This document shows positions 25,312 to 37,748 of a stretch of DNA of 64,000 bases, piece by piece. The notes below the pieces were generated by a model that worked only from the letters and a program-made list of their open reading frames with translations, was not told the origin of the DNA and searched no databases. A program made the translations under genes and the position numbers. Location: contig NZ_FOND01000003.1 in assembly GCF_900112815.1 (NCBI RefSeq), positions 248,001 through 312,000 of the forward strand, given 5' to 3'. This DNA is from Blastococcus tunisiensis. Its GTDB lineage: Bacteria; Actinomycetota; Actinomycetes; Mycobacteriales; Geodermatophilaceae. The stretch's first letter is position 1; every line of letters starts with the position of its first letter.

Positions 25312-25407
25312 GCCGCCCGGACGAGCGAGGCCGGGATTCCGGTCGCCCGGCGCGGGTAGACTCGACCAGTCCGCTCGTCTCTCTCAGGAAGGCAGGGTCG
25401 AGGGTTC

Positions 25408-27624
<2,217 letters not shown>

Positions 27625-27629
27625 GCGGC

Positions 27630-28160
27630 ATGCCCGTCGAGGTGGCGAACGAGTCCGAGATCGCCGTGGACGAGGCCGAGCTGGCCGGGATCTGCCGGTT
27701 CGTGCTCGGTGAGATGCAGGTCAACCCCATGGCCGAGCTGTCGGTGCTCTGCGTCGACGTCGAGTACATGAGCAGCCTGCACGAGCGCTGGATGGGGGAG
27801 AAGGGGCCGACCGACGTCCTCGCCTTCCCCATGGACGAGCTCGACACCGCCCGTCCCGACGACCCCGAGCCCGGCCCGGCCCTGCTCGGTGACGTCGTCC
27901 TGTGCCCGGCGGTGGCCGTCCGCCAGGCCCGGGCCGCCGGGCACTCCATGGACGACGAGCTGATCCTGCTGGCCACGCACGGGGTGCTGCACCTGCTCGG
28001 GTACGACCACATGGAACCCGACGAGGAGAAGGAGATGTTCGGTCTCCAGCAGAAGCTCATCGACGGGTGGCGGACGGCGCCCCGCGAGCCGGTCACTGGC
28101 GCCCCCGTGACGCGGGAGCCGCGCCCCGGCGCCCCCGTGACGCGGGAGCCGCGCACCTGA
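27630..28160 (+). CDS. ybeY: Endoribonuclease YbeY
   Basis: A 176-residue YbeY, needed for 16S rRNA 3' end maturation and ribosome quality control. The zinc motif [11 protein letters not shown] provides three histidines, and the preceding [11 protein letters not shown] strand is conserved. ATG 27630 lies five bases after the phoH stop, and GGGGAGCTGAG provides the ribosome binding site, so the two are co-transcribed. The last 22 residues are an unusual tail made of two copies of [10 protein letters not shown], encoded by a 30-base tandem repeat, absent from the compact enzymes known in other bacteria. An A residue shared with a following ATG (TGATG) may couple translation to the next gene. 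Confidence 0.93.
   Translation: MPVEVANESEIAVDEAELAGICRFVLGEMQVNPMAELSVLCVDVEYMSSLHERWMGEKGPTDVLAFPMDELDTARPDDPEPGPALLGDVVLCPAVAVRQARAAGHSMDDELILLATHGVLHLLGYDHMEPDEEKEMFGLQQKLIDGWRTAPREPVTGAPVTREPRPGAPVTREPRT
28098..28157 (+). repeat. 30-base tandem repeat encoding the YbeY tail
   Basis: Units 28098-28127 and 28128-28157 differ at a single base (CCCC versus CACC at the end). They encode the repeated peptide GAPVTREPR. The unit includes GGAGCCGCGCC, also present in the dispersed hairpins at 36452 and 37715, so it may derive from the same repeat family. Confidence 0.85.
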
Positions 28161-28173
28161 TGGGCACTCCCCG

Positions 28174-29529
28174 ATGAGCTCCGGTGCGATCACCCTGCTG
28201 GTGATCGCGATCCTGCTCGTCCCTCTCGCCGGCCTGTTCGGTGCGATGGAGGCCGCCCTGCAGCGGGTCTCCAAGGCGCGGGTCGAGGAGATGCGCCGGG
28301 ACGGGGTCAAGCGCGCCGACGGCCTCGAGCAGGTCGTGCTCGAGCGCGCCCGCCACGTCGCGCTGCTGCTCCTGCTGCGGATCGTCTGCGAGATGTTCGC
28401 GGCGGTCATCGTCGCGCTGATCTTCTTCGACCTGTGGGACAGCACCTGGCAGGCCGTCTTCGCTGCCGCGGGCACCATGGTGGTGGTCAGCTACGTGCTG
28501 GTCGGCGTCGGCCCGCGCACGCTGGGCCGCCAGCACTCCTACGGGGTCGCGCTCGCGACCGCCGGGCTCGTCAAGCTGCTCGGCCGCGTCCTCGGACCGG
28601 TGGCGACCCTGCTGATCCTGATCGGCAACGCGCTGACCCCCGGCCGGGGCTTCCGCGACGGCCCGTTCTCCTCCGAGGTCGAGCTGCGCGAGCTGGTCGA
28701 CATGGCCGAGGAGCGCGGCGTCGTGGAGTCCGGCGAGCGCAACATGATCCACTCGGTGTTCGAGCTCGGCGACACGATCGCCCGCGAGGTCATGGTGCCG
28801 CGCACCGACGTCGTCTGGATCGAGCGCACCAAGACGGTGCGCCAGGCCCTGGCGCTCGCGCTGCGCAGCGGCTTCAGCCGCATCCCCGTCATCGGCGAGA
28901 ACGTCGACGACGTCGTGGGCGTCGTCTACCTCAAGGACCTCGTCCGGCGGTCGCAGAACACCGGCGACGGCCGCGGCCCCAAGGTCGAGGAGCTGATGCG
29001 CACCCCGACGTTCGTGCCGGAGTCCAAGCCGGTCGACGAGCTGCTCCGGGAGATGCAGGCGGCCCGTGTGCACATCGCGATCGTCGTCGACGAGTACGGC
29101 GGCTTCGCCGGCCTGCTGACCATCGAGGACATCCTCGAGGAGATCGTCGGGGAGATCGCCGACGAGCACGACGCCTTCCAGCGCCCCCCGGTCGAGGAGC
29201 TGCCCGACGGGTCGATGCGGGTCACCGCCCGGCTGCCGGTCGAGGACCTCGCCCAGCTGTTCGGCGTCGAACTGCCCGAGGACGACGACGTCGAGACCAT
29301 CGGCGGCCTCCTGGCCCGCGAGCTCGGCCGGGTGCCCATCGAGGGGGCCGCGGCGGAGATCGGCGGGCTGCGGCTGGTGGCCGAGAGCACCGGCGGACGC
29401 CGCAACCGCATCGACACCATGCTGGTCTGCCGGGTCGAGGAGCCGGCCGACGAGGACGCCGCCGAGGCGTGCGGAACGGATGCGAAGGGGGCCACCCGCG
29501 TCGAGGAGCCGGCCCCGGTGGAGAGCTGA
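28174..29529 (+). CDS. CNNM/CorC-type membrane protein (DUF21, CBS pair, CorC_HlyC)
   Basis: A 451-residue membrane protein. The DUF21 domain covers about residues 1-150 with hydrophobic segments near 5-25, 62-85, 90-112 and 125-150. Two CBS domains follow (from VMVPRTDVVW and TPTFVPESK), then a C-terminal CorC_HlyC domain from about residue 345. Family members are implicated in Mg or Co efflux and were once called hemolysins. It keeps its place between ybeY and era, as in the order seen in mycobacteria. ATG 28174 is 13 bases after the ybeY stop. Between them a five-codon frame, ATG 28160 to TGA, overlaps both ends and might relay translation. Confidence 0.9.
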   Translation: MSSGAITLLVIAILLVPLAGLFGAMEAALQRVSKARVEEMRRDGVKRADGLEQVVLERARHVALLLLLRIVCEMFAAVIVALIFFDLWDSTWQAVFAAAGTMVVVSYVLVGVGPRTLGRQHSYGVALATAGLVKLLGRVLGPVATLLILIGNALTPGRGFRDGPFSSEVELRELVDMAEERGVVESGERNMIHSVFELGDTIAREVMVPRTDVVWIERTKTVRQALALALRSGFSRIPVIGENVDDVVGVVYLKDLVRRSQNTGDGRGPKVEELMRTPTFVPESKPVDELLREMQAARVHIAIVVDEYGGFAGLLTIEDILEEIVGEIADEHDAFQRPPVEELPDGSMRVTARLPVEDLAQLFGVELPEDDDVETIGGLLARELGRVPIEGAAAEIGGLRLVAESTGGRRNRIDTMLVCRVEEPADEDAAEACGTDAKGATRVEEPAPVES

Positions 29530-29611
29530 GGTAGCGGCCTCCCCGCCCTCCGTGGAAGGACCCCGGCCCCTGCGGGAAGGCCGATCGCCACCGGTAGGCG
29601 AAGATGCTCCC

Positions 29612-29947
29612 GTGGCCGATGACCTGCAGCCCGAGGACGCCAAGCTCGTCACCCTCGCCCGCTCCGCGCGCGGCCGGACCGGCGCCGCCGAGGGGGCGGC
29701 CGTCCGCGACACCGACGGCCGCACCTACCTCGCCGCCACCGTCGACCTGCCCTCGCTGAAGCTGTCGGCGCTGCAGGCCGCGGTGGCCGCCGCCGTCTCC
29801 AGCGGGGTCGAGGGCCTGGAGGCCGCGGCGATCGTCTCCGCCGCCGACGCGGTCGAGGCCGACGGGCTGGCCGCGGTCCGCGACCTCGCGGCGTCCGCCC
29901 CGGTGCACCTGGCCGGCCCCGACGGGACCCTGCGCGCCACCGTCTGA
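29612..29947 (+). CDS. Cytidine deaminase-like protein lacking catalytic residues
   Basis: A 111-residue protein resembling the core of cytidine deaminases: VRDTDGRTYLAATVDLPSLKL, a helix, AAVSSGVEGLEAAAIVSAADA. The zinc-binding elements are gone. Where active enzymes have C/H-A-E there is SALQAA, and no PCxxC follows. Actinobacteria, including mycobacteria, keep a short conserved protein in this place between the CorC-like gene and era, so the loss looks old and the protein probably has a structural or binding role. GTG 29612 is the best start. I infer no deaminase activity. Confidence 0.75.
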   Translation: MADDLQPEDAKLVTLARSARGRTGAAEGAAVRDTDGRTYLAATVDLPSLKLSALQAAVAAAVSSGVEGLEAAAIVSAADAVEADGLAAVRDLAASAPVHLAGPDGTLRATV

Positions 29948-29958
29948 CGATCGAGGGC

Positions 29959-30552
29959 CTAGCGCTCGAGGGGGACACCGAGGGCGGCCGCGACATCCTC
30001 GGGATCGCGCACCCAGAGCGTGAACGCCTGCTCGCCGCCGGCCTCGTCGTCGGCCAGGTGCCGGACGGCGACCCGCGTCCGGCCCGGCCACCAGCCGCCG
30101 CGGCGCCGCGGCTTCGGCCAGCCCTCCGGCGGGCGGCCGACGCGGACCTCGCGCACCAGCAGCAGCGGGACCACCCGCGCCGGCTCGGTGCGGGTCGCGG
30201 CCACGTCGAAGGACATCCCGTGCGCGGAGACGGTGAACCGGCCGGTGCTCAGCACCAGCACGGACAGCCCCGCGATCAGGGCCAGGGGCAGTTCACCGCG
30301 GACCTCGGGCCAGCCGCCGACCCACGCGAACGCCCCGAGCCAGAGGCCGACGACGAGGACGACGAACGCGATCGCCGTCGGCCCCGCGGGGCGGTACTGC
30401 CAGTAGCGCAGCGGAGCCGGCACGACGGTGGCCGAACGCTTCAGCCCCCAGCCCACGACGAAGCGGAAACCACGGGTCTGCTCCACGTGCAGCCGGCGCT
30501 CCCGGGCCACGGTCGCCTGCGGGGGTCGCGCGCTGCTCCGTCGTCCTGCCAC
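29959..30552 (-). CDS. Two-helix membrane protein of unknown function
   Basis: A 197-residue protein on the - strand inside an otherwise + strand core cluster. It has a basic N-terminus, two hydrophobic segments (AIAFVVLVVGLWLGAFAWVG and LPLALIAGLSVLVLSTG) and a C-terminal soluble half with beta-like segments (FTVSAHGMSFDVA, VVPLLLVREVRVGRP). GTG 30552 has GGGAGGAT eight bases upstream. I do not recognise the family. The fold of the C-terminal half is compatible with a PH-like domain as seen in other two-helix actinobacterial membrane proteins, but that is a guess. Confidence 0.7.
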   Translation of the reverse strand: MAGRRSSARPPQATVARERRLHVEQTRGFRFVVGWGLKRSATVVPAPLRYWQYRPAGPTAIAFVVLVVGLWLGAFAWVGGWPEVRGELPLALIAGLSVLVLSTGRFTVSAHGMSFDVAATRTEPARVVPLLLVREVRVGRPPEGWPKPRRRGGWWPGRTRVAVRHLADDEAGGEQAFTLWVRDPEDVAAALGVPLER

Positions 30553-30672
30553 GCCGGCGATCCTCCCAGCCCGCTCCCGGTGTGGTGCGCCTGCTCCCGG
30601 AGTGGTGCGGAACCACAGGAACACCCCCGGGCGCGGGGCGGTGTCGTCGCACCCCGGTGGGAGACTGGTCCG

Positions 30673-31584
30673 GTGAGCCCTCCCGAGCAGCCGCCGCACC
30701 GCAGCGGCTTCGTCGCCCTCGTGGGCCGCCCCAACGCCGGGAAGACCACGCTGACCAACGCGCTGGTCGGCGAGAAGGTCGGCATCGTCAGCAACCGCCC
30801 GCAGACCACGCGGCACGCGATCCGTGGGGTGGTGCACAAGCCGCACGGGCAGATCGTCCTGGTCGACACCCCCGGCCTGCACAAGCCGAAGAGCCTGCTG
30901 GGCAGGCGGCTCAACGACGTCGTCCGGGACACCCTCGCCGACGTCGACGTGATCGTCTTCTGCATCCCCGCCGACCAGCCCGTGGGCACCGGCGACGCGT
31001 TCATCGCACGCCAGCTGCGCGAGGTGAAGGCGCCGATCGTCGTCGTCGTCACCAAGACCGACGCCGCGTCGAAGAAGCAGGTCGCCGAGCAGCTGATCGC
31101 CGCCAGCGCGCTGGTCGAGGCCGCCGAGGTCGTGCCGCTCAGCGCCGTCGGCGGCGACCAGGTCGAGCTGCTGGAGGACCTGCTCATCGGGCTGCTGCCC
31201 GACGGGCCGCCGCTCTACCCGGAGGAGCAGACCACCGACGAGGACGTCGAGCGCCAGCTCGCCGAGCTCGTCCGCGAGGCCGCCCTGGAGAAGGTGCGCC
31301 AGGAGGTGCCGCACTCCCTGGCGGTCAGCATCGAGGAGATCGTCCGCCGTCCCGATGCCGGCCGCGGCGAGCTGGTCGAGGTGCACGCCCTGCTGCACGT
31401 GGAGCGCAACAGCCAGAAGCCGATGCTGCTGGGCAAGGGCGGGCAGATCATCAAGGCGATCGGCAGCGAGGCCAGGGCGGGCATGGAGACGCTGCTGGGC
31501 GCCCGGGTGCACCTGGAGCTGCACGTCACCGTGCTCGGTGAGTGGCAGGACGACCCGAAGAAGCTGAACAGGCTGGGCTATTGA
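30673..31584 (+). CDS. era: GTPase Era
   Basis: A 303-residue Era, the GTPase that binds 16S rRNA near its 3' end during 30S assembly. G1 is GRPNAGKT at residues 18-25, switch region [10 protein letters not shown]3 is DTPGLH, and G4 reads TKTDAA. The C-terminal KH domain contains [16 protein letters not shown]. Together with ybeY just upstream it forms a rRNA maturation set. GTG 30673 begins six bases after GGGAGACTGG; an overlap of the stop with the TTG of recO (TTGA) links the two genes. Confidence 0.96.
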   Translation: MSPPEQPPHRSGFVALVGRPNAGKTTLTNALVGEKVGIVSNRPQTTRHAIRGVVHKPHGQIVLVDTPGLHKPKSLLGRRLNDVVRDTLADVDVIVFCIPADQPVGTGDAFIARQLREVKAPIVVVVTKTDAASKKQVAEQLIAASALVEAAEVVPLSAVGGDQVELLEDLLIGLLPDGPPLYPEEQTTDEDVERQLAELVREAALEKVRQEVPHSLAVSIEEIVRRPDAGRGELVEVHALLHVERNSQKPMLLGKGGQIIKAIGSEARAGMETLLGARVHLELHVTVLGEWQDDPKKLNRLGY

Positions 31585-32366
31585 GCACGACCCCGAAGTC
31601 CCTCTACCGCGACGAGGGCATCGTCCTGCGCACCCAGAAACTGGGCGAGGCCGACCGGATCGTCACCGTGCTCACCCGACGGCACGGCAAGGTGCGGGCG
31701 GTGGCCAAAGGCGTGCGGCGCACCAAGAGCAAGTTCGGGTCGCGGCTCGAGCCGTTCAGCCACGTGGACCTGCAGTTCTACACCGGGCGCACCCTCGACA
31801 TCGTCAACCAGGCGGAGTCCATCCGCTCCTACGGCAACGACGTCGTCGACGACTACCCGTCCTACACCGCCGGCACCGCCGTGCTGGAGACCGCCGACCG
31901 GCTGACGTCGGAGGAGAAGGAGCCTTCGCTCCGGCTGTTCCTGCTGGTCGTGGGGGCGCTGCGCGCGCTGGCCGACCGCACGCACCCGGCCGGCCTGGTC
32001 CTCGACGCGTTCCTCCTGCGGGCGATGTCGGTCGCCGGGTGGGAGCCGGCGCTGTCGGACTGCGCCCGCTGCGCCGAGCCCGGCCCGCACCGGCACTTCT
32101 CCGTCCCCGCCGGCGGCTCGGTGTGCCCGGCCTGCCGGCCGACCGGCTCGGCCATGCCCAACCCGGTGACGATCGAGCTGCTCGATGCCCTGCTCACCGG
32201 CGACTGGGACCGGGCCGAGGCGGCGCAGACCACCAACCGGCGGGAGGGCAGCGGCCTGGTCGCCGCCCTGCTGCAGTGGCACCTGGAGCGCGGGCTGCGC
32301 TCGCTGCCGCTGGTCGACCGGTCCGAGCAGGCAGCGGCCCGCCGGGAAGCGAGCGTGCAGCTGTGA
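31581..32366 (+). CDS. recO: DNA repair protein RecO
   Basis: A 261-residue RecO, which loads RecA with RecR in gap repair and anneals ssDNA. The N-terminal OB-fold begins [19 protein letters not shown]. The central zinc site has CARC and CPAC cysteine pairs. The start is TTG 31581, overlapping the era stop by three bases (TTGA), which requires translational coupling and explains the absence of a separate ribosome binding site. The order era-recO-uppS is conserved in actinobacteria. Confidence 0.95.
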   Translation: MSTTPKSLYRDEGIVLRTQKLGEADRIVTVLTRRHGKVRAVAKGVRRTKSKFGSRLEPFSHVDLQFYTGRTLDIVNQAESIRSYGNDVVDDYPSYTAGTAVLETADRLTSEEKEPSLRLFLLVVGALRALADRTHPAGLVLDAFLLRAMSVAGWEPALSDCARCAEPGPHRHFSVPAGGSVCPACRPTGSAMPNPVTIELLDALLTGDWDRAEAAQTTNRREGSGLVAALLQWHLERGLRSLPLVDRSEQAAARREASVQL

Positions 32367-32400
32367 GCGGAGCGCCCCGCGGACGGGAGCTGAGGACGCC

Positions 32401-33165
32401 GTGAAGCGCGAGGTGAAGGCGCCGAACCCGCACCCCTCGGGTGCCCGCCCGCCGCAGATCCCGGCGGACAAGGTGCCCGGGCACGTGGCGATCGTCATGG
32501 ACGGCAACGGACGGTGGGCCAAGCAGCGCGGCCTGCCCCGGACGGCGGGCCACGAAGCGGGGGAGTCCTCGCTGTTCGACTGCGTCGAGGGCGCGATCGA
32601 GCTCGGCATCACCGCGATCAGCGCCTACGCCTTCTCCACCGAGAACTGGCGGCGCAGCCCCGACGAGGTGCGCTTCCTGATGGGCTTCAACCGCGACGTG
32701 ATCCGGCGCCGGCGCGACGAGATGCACGAGCTCGGGGTGCGGGTGCGCTGGGCGGGCCGCCGTCCCCGGCTGTGGCGCAGCGTCATCAGGGAGCTCGAGG
32801 TCGCCGAGGAGCTGACCCGGGACAACGACGTCCTGACGCTGACCATGTGCGTCAACTACGGCGGCCGGGCGGAGATCGCCGACGCGGCGGCGGCGATCGC
32901 CCGGGAGGTGGCCGCGGGGCGGCTCAACCCGGACAAGGTCGACGAGTCCACGGTGGCGCGGTTCCTGGACGAGCCGGACATGCCCGACGTCGACCTGTTC
33001 GTGCGCAGCTCGGGGGAGAACCGCACCAGCAACTTCCTGCTGTGGCAGTCGGCCTACGCGGAGCTGGTCTTCCTGGACACGCTCTGGCCCGACTTCGACC
33101 GCCGGCACCTGTGGGCGGCCTGCGAGGAGTACGCGTCGCGGCAGCGGCGCTTCGGCAGCGCCTGA
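32401..33165 (+). CDS. uppS: Isoprenyl transferase (undecaprenyl/decaprenyl diphosphate synthase)
   Basis: A 254-residue cis-prenyltransferase that makes the polyprenyl carrier lipid for cell-wall synthesis. The catalytic Asp34 is in [14 protein letters not shown], the conserved segment [13 protein letters not shown] follows, and the late motif is [18 protein letters not shown] 32401 is preceded by GGGAGCTGAGG. It is 35 bases after recO. No other gene follows for 209 bases, so the operon may end here. The exact chain length of the product cannot be deduced. Confidence 0.95.
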   Translation: MKREVKAPNPHPSGARPPQIPADKVPGHVAIVMDGNGRWAKQRGLPRTAGHEAGESSLFDCVEGAIELGITAISAYAFSTENWRRSPDEVRFLMGFNRDVIRRRRDEMHELGVRVRWAGRRPRLWRSVIRELEVAEELTRDNDVLTLTMCVNYGGRAEIADAAAAIAREVAAGRLNPDKVDESTVARFLDEPDMPDVDLFVRSSGENRTSNFLLWQSAYAELVFLDTLWPDFDRRHLWAACEEYASRQRRFGSA

Positions 33166-33374
33166 GAAACACCCCCTGCCCCCCACCACTCGCAAGCTCG
33201 CGGCGGGCCCCTCCAGGGGGCCGCCCTCCCCACCCTTCGCGAGCTCCGGGCGGGACCCCGCACAGGGCCGCGACGCCGTATCCGGTCCCGGATGCGGTGG
33301 CTCCCCAGTACGGTGCTCATCCGCCGGGCGAGCACCGCCCCCGCACACGCTGCCCGAGAGAGCTCCCGAGAACC

Positions 33375-34094
33375 ATGATCCAGCCCCCCGGGCCGTACGG
33401 CCCGCCCGCTCCGCAGGACCAGCCCGGCCCCTACGGCCAGCAGCCTCCCCAGCACCAGCCGGCGCCGTACGGGCAGCCCGGTCCGTACGGTCCGCCGGCG
33501 CAGCCCCCGGGGAGGCGGAACCTGCTGCCCTGGCTGATCGTCGGTGGTGCGGTGCTGCTGTCCGGGCTGGGCATCGCCCTGGTGCTGCTGCTGACCGGCG
33601 GCGACCCGCGTGCCGAGAACCGGGCCGCCGCGTCGTCGGGCGCCGCCACGTCGTCGAGCGCACCCACGACCTCGTCCCCGGCCGAGCCGACGCGGGAGCC
33701 CGCGCTCGGCGGTCTCCCCGGCGGGGCGCAGTTCGCCGAGCCCACCGCCGTCGCGGCCAACGCGTTCCCCGGGTCCGACGAGGTCGCCCTCGCCTGGGTC
33801 GAGGCCCTGGCGGACGGGCAGTGGCAGACCGCGTTCGACCTCTCGTGCGCCGAGGTGCAGGCCGCCGCCACCACCGCGGCCGGCGGGGTGGACCCGCCGT
33901 ACGAACTCGGCCGCTACTTCTACACGCAGGTGCTCGGCGGCGTCGGGTTCACCGAGGGGACGTTCGACGACATCCGGTACGACGAGCTCAGCGGCGCCGA
34001 CGTCGGCACCTTCTCGCTGGCCATGGACGACGGCACGACGTTCACCCTGCTGGTCTACGTGCAGGCCGACCTGACGGTCTGTGATTTCTTCTGA
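33375..34094 (+). CDS. Proline-rich single-pass membrane protein, secreted C-terminal domain
   Basis: A 239-residue protein. Residues 1-47 are Pro/Gly/Tyr/Gln-rich (repeated GPYG units) and lie in the cytoplasm. One transmembrane helix at about 51-73 follows, then a Ser/Thr/Ala/Pro linker, and a folded C-terminal domain from about residue 120 with two cysteines. The C-terminal part looks like an NTF2-like or lumazine-binding-like domain (VALAWVEALADGQWQTAFDL), as in other actinobacterial exported proteins. ATG 33375 starts after TCCCGAGAACC. A TACGGT box at 33308-33313 is a plausible promoter. The shorter gene at 38979 has a related design. Confidence 0.75.
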   Translation: MIQPPGPYGPPAPQDQPGPYGQQPPQHQPAPYGQPGPYGPPAQPPGRRNLLPWLIVGGAVLLSGLGIALVLLLTGGDPRAENRAAASSGAATSSSAPTTSSPAEPTREPALGGLPGGAQFAEPTAVAANAFPGSDEVALAWVEALADGQWQTAFDLSCAEVQAAATTAAGGVDPPYELGRYFYTQVLGGVGFTEGTFDDIRYDELSGADVGTFSLAMDDGTTFTLLVYVQADLTVCDFF

Positions 34095-34169
34095 CCCGGC
34101 CGCCCGGAGGCGCGGGTGGAGCCGCATGGCAGGGTCGGCGGGCACAGGGACGACGGACGGGAGAGCTCG

Positions 34170-34445
34170 GTGTTCGCGGTGACACGGCTTCGGGCCGCAG
34201 GGGACGACGGCGCGGCGCTGGCGGCGGCCGTCGAAGCCCTGCTGGCGGCGCTGGCGGCCCGGCCGGGGTTCCTGCACGGCGAGCTGGGCAGGTCCGCCGA
34301 CGACCCGTCCCTGTGGGCCCTGGTCACCCGCTGGGACGGGGTGGGCTCCTACCGGCGCGGGCTCTCGGCCGCCGATGTGAAGATCGCCGGGGCGCCGGTC
34401 TGGGTGCACGCCCTCGACGAGCCCGGGGTCTACCTCACCGACTGA
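34170..34445 (+). CDS. Small antibiotic-biosynthesis-monooxygenase-like protein
   Basis: A 91-residue protein with the ferredoxin-like fold pattern of the ABM family: VFAVTRLRA, a helix AAAVEALLAALAARPGFLHGELG, then WALVTRWDGVGSYRRGL. Such proteins are dimers and act as small-molecule monooxygenases or heme-binding enzymes. GTG 34170 has GGGAGAG four bases upstream, slightly close. It lies between the membrane protein and the HNH gene. The assignment rests on pattern only. Confidence 0.65.
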   Translation: MFAVTRLRAAGDDGAALAAAVEALLAALAARPGFLHGELGRSADDPSLWALVTRWDGVGSYRRGLSAADVKIAGAPVWVHALDEPGVYLTD

Positions 34446-34488
34446 CTCGTTCCCCGCGCGGCCTCGGCCGGTCCTCCCCGGTGGGCCA

Positions 34489-34494
34489 TACGAT
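34489..34494 (+). promoter_or_regulatory. -10 element of a likely leaderless promoter (HNH gene)
   Basis: TACGAT ends six bases before the GTG at 34501 and there is no ribosome binding site between, as expected for a leaderless transcript. Confidence 0.55.
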
Positions 34495-34500
34495 CCGGGC

Positions 34501-34902
34501 GTGGCCGGGCAGACGCGCAGGGCGAGGAGTGCCCGGAAGCGGCAGCGGCGCATGGCCCGCGTCGAGCACGACCTCAGCGCCGAGCAGTGGGTGGCGCTGC
34601 AGGCGGCCTGGGGCGGCTGCGCCTACTGCGGCGCGGCCGACGGTCCGCTGCAGCGGGACTGCGTGCTGCCGATCTCGCGCGGCGGGCGGTACACCCTCGA
34701 CAACATCGCGCCGGCCTGCCGGTCGTGCAACGCCAGCAAGTGCAACGACGAGGTCACCGGCTGGCTCCGCCGCAAGCGACTGGACGAGCGGGCCTTCCTG
34801 GTCCGGCACCTCGAGGTCCGGGCCGCGCTGGCGCTGCGGTTCGGGACGCCGGACGACGAACCGGCCACGGCGGGTGTCGCCGCCGTGGAGCATCGCCCGT
34901 AG
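34501..34902 (+). CDS. HNH endonuclease-like protein with Cys in place of the first His
   Basis: A 133-residue basic protein with an HNH/zinc scaffold: CAYCG (C40, C43), RDCVLPISRGG, TLDNIAPACRSCNASK (N68, C73, C76). The four cysteines that hold the structural zinc are in place, and so is the central Asn, but the first catalytic residue, usually the His of RDHV, is Cys54. The enzyme may therefore be inactive or use another residue. HNH proteins of this size occur as nicking enzymes or restriction-like nucleases, but many are of unknown role. The gene is read from a TACGAT box six bases upstream and sits just before glyS. Confidence 0.75.
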   Translation: MAGQTRRARSARKRQRRMARVEHDLSAEQWVALQAAWGGCAYCGAADGPLQRDCVLPISRGGRYTLDNIAPACRSCNASKCNDEVTGWLRRKRLDERAFLVRHLEVRAALALRFGTPDDEPATAGVAAVEHRP

Positions 34903-34986
34903 CCGGCCCGGTGCCCGGCGACGCTGTGCGAGGCGGCGCCGGGGCGGCAACTACCGTGGGCGGGTCAACCACCGACCGCCAGCCGG

Positions 34987-36394
<1,408 letters not shown>

Positions 36395-36405
<11 letters not shown>

Positions 36406-36451
36406 GCTCCCACCGGCTGCTGAGCCACACCGGCTGCTGAGCCACACCGGC
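36395..36451 (+). repeat. Tandem 17-18-base repeat at the 3' end of glyS
   Basis: Three full and one partial unit beginning CCGGCTGCTGAGC follow one another from the last codons of glyS to the hairpin at 36452. Each unit reproduces the Gly-Cys-stop end of the gene. Replication slippage at the stop codon is the simplest origin. Confidence 0.75.
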
Positions 36452-36487
36452 TGATGGGGAGCCGCGCCACGGCACGGCTCCCCATCA
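36452..36487. terminator. Perfect hairpin between convergent glyS and AbiEi-like ORF (copy 1 of a dispersed hairpin)
   Basis: TGATGGGGAGCCG at 36452-36464 pairs with CGGCTCCCCATCA at 36475-36487 around a 10-base loop CGCCACGGCA. It has no T-run but lies between converging genes and puts a TGA on each strand in some frames. A near-identical hairpin is at 37715-37748. Confidence 0.7.
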
Positions 36488-37569
36488 GGTTGGGCGGTCC
36501 TGAATGCCGACGCGATCGTCGGCGCGCGGCAGCCAGCCGTCCTCCTCCGGCCTTCGTCGCGCACGCGTCCGACGGCCCGCGTGATCTCCCGGAACCGGCG
36601 CTCCACCGGGCCGGGACGGCCCAGTTCCCGGCGTACGTGGCCGCCGAGCCCCTGCCGTCGTCCTTCGCCGAGGTCCTCGCCGGCCACCCGGACGAACCGG
36701 ACGCCCAGCGAGCGCAACTGGTCCTCGACCCGCTTCTCCCGCCAGAGTTCCTCCTCCGGCGTCCGCCCGTATCCCGGCCGCCGGTACTTGACCCGGCCGT
36801 CGAACTCCACCGCCAGCGCGGCATCGGCGTACCAGCCGTCCACGACCTTCAGCAGTCGGTGACCGGACCAGAGCTCGACCTGGGGAACGAAGGGTGGCAG
36901 CCCCAGCGCGGCGAAGACCAGGCGGCCGTAGGTCTCCAGCCAGGACTCCGCCCTGCCGTCGGCCAGGCCGATAGCGCGCACCGACCGTGGTATCCCGGCC
37001 ACCCGCGACTGCCGCTCGAGCACGCGGCTCAGCTCTGCCCGCGTCGTCAGCCCGCGCAGCAGCGCGGCGTCGACGGCCGCGACCGCGTGCACCTCGGCCC
37101 ACGACCGAGCCACGTCGACCAGCGTGCGTGCCGCCGTGGTCACCCGGTAGGCCCCGCGCACGGTGACCTCGTCGTCCGGCAGTGCCGCCCGGGTCATCAA
37201 CCAACCGCGACCCCGGCGCCACCGGTGCGGATCCGTCAGCTCTACCGTCGAGGTCGCCGTCCGCGGCCGCGGCAGGCCCCAGACCCAGGCCGCGGTGCCA
37301 CCACTGAGGACGGTGGAGCGCCGGTCGAAGCCGACCGTCACGGCGAGAGCGTCCAGTCCCGGACGGCGGCCGGTCCGTTCGACCTCGGCGAGGTCGGCTG
37401 CGGTCACGAACACGCCGGTGCGCAGCCGCACCCATGTCCCGTCGCGGACGGCGGTGCGGATCTCGCTCTCACCGATCCCGTGGTCGGCGAGGTCGGAGGT
37501 GGTGAAGATGCCCAGCCGGCGGCGGACGGGCTCGTCGACGGCGAGGGGGACAGCGACTGTCGGAGGCAC
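36485..37569 (-). pseudogene. AbiEi-like / DUF559-like protein ORF without its own stop codon
   Basis: On the - strand a frame starting at GTG 37569 encodes an N-terminal winged-helix domain of the AbiEi antitoxin type (LGIFTTSDLADHGIGESEIR, then WVRLRTGVFV) and, after about residue 200, a restriction-endonuclease-like region (LAVEFDGRVKYRRPGYG, EEELWREKRVEDQL, VRFVRVAGED). Such proteins are usually near 300-330 residues. Here the frame has no stop at the expected end; it runs through the hairpin and antisense through all of glyS to 34951. In another frame a TGA occurs in the hairpin at 36485-36487. I therefore treat the 3' end as damaged by a frameshift or by the arrival of the repeat. The N-terminal two thirds look intact. 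Confidence 0.6.
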
Positions 37570-37714
37570 GGACGCACGGTGCGGGACAGTGGGTCCGGAC
37601 CGACACGGTCGCCCATGATCTGTGGACAGCGCACCCGGTCGTGGACGGACCCGGGTCCGGGTTCCTCGGATGGCCTCGGGATTGTCGGAAGGCTTCGGCG
37701 TCGCCGCTTCCCCT

Positions 37715-37748
37715 GATGGTGAGCCGCGCCACGGCGTGGCTCACCATC
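37715..37748. repeat. Hairpin copy 2, with a compensatory base change
   Basis: GATGGTGAGCC at 37715-37725 pairs with GGCTCACCATC at 37738-37748. Compared with copy 1 (arms GATGGGGAGCC and GGCTCCCCATC) one G-C pair became T-A on both arms, while the loop start GCGCCACGGC is conserved. A third half copy in reverse, GCGCGGCTCACCA, lies at 37754-37766. Copies 1 and 2 flank the AbiEi-like ORF. Confidence 0.75.
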
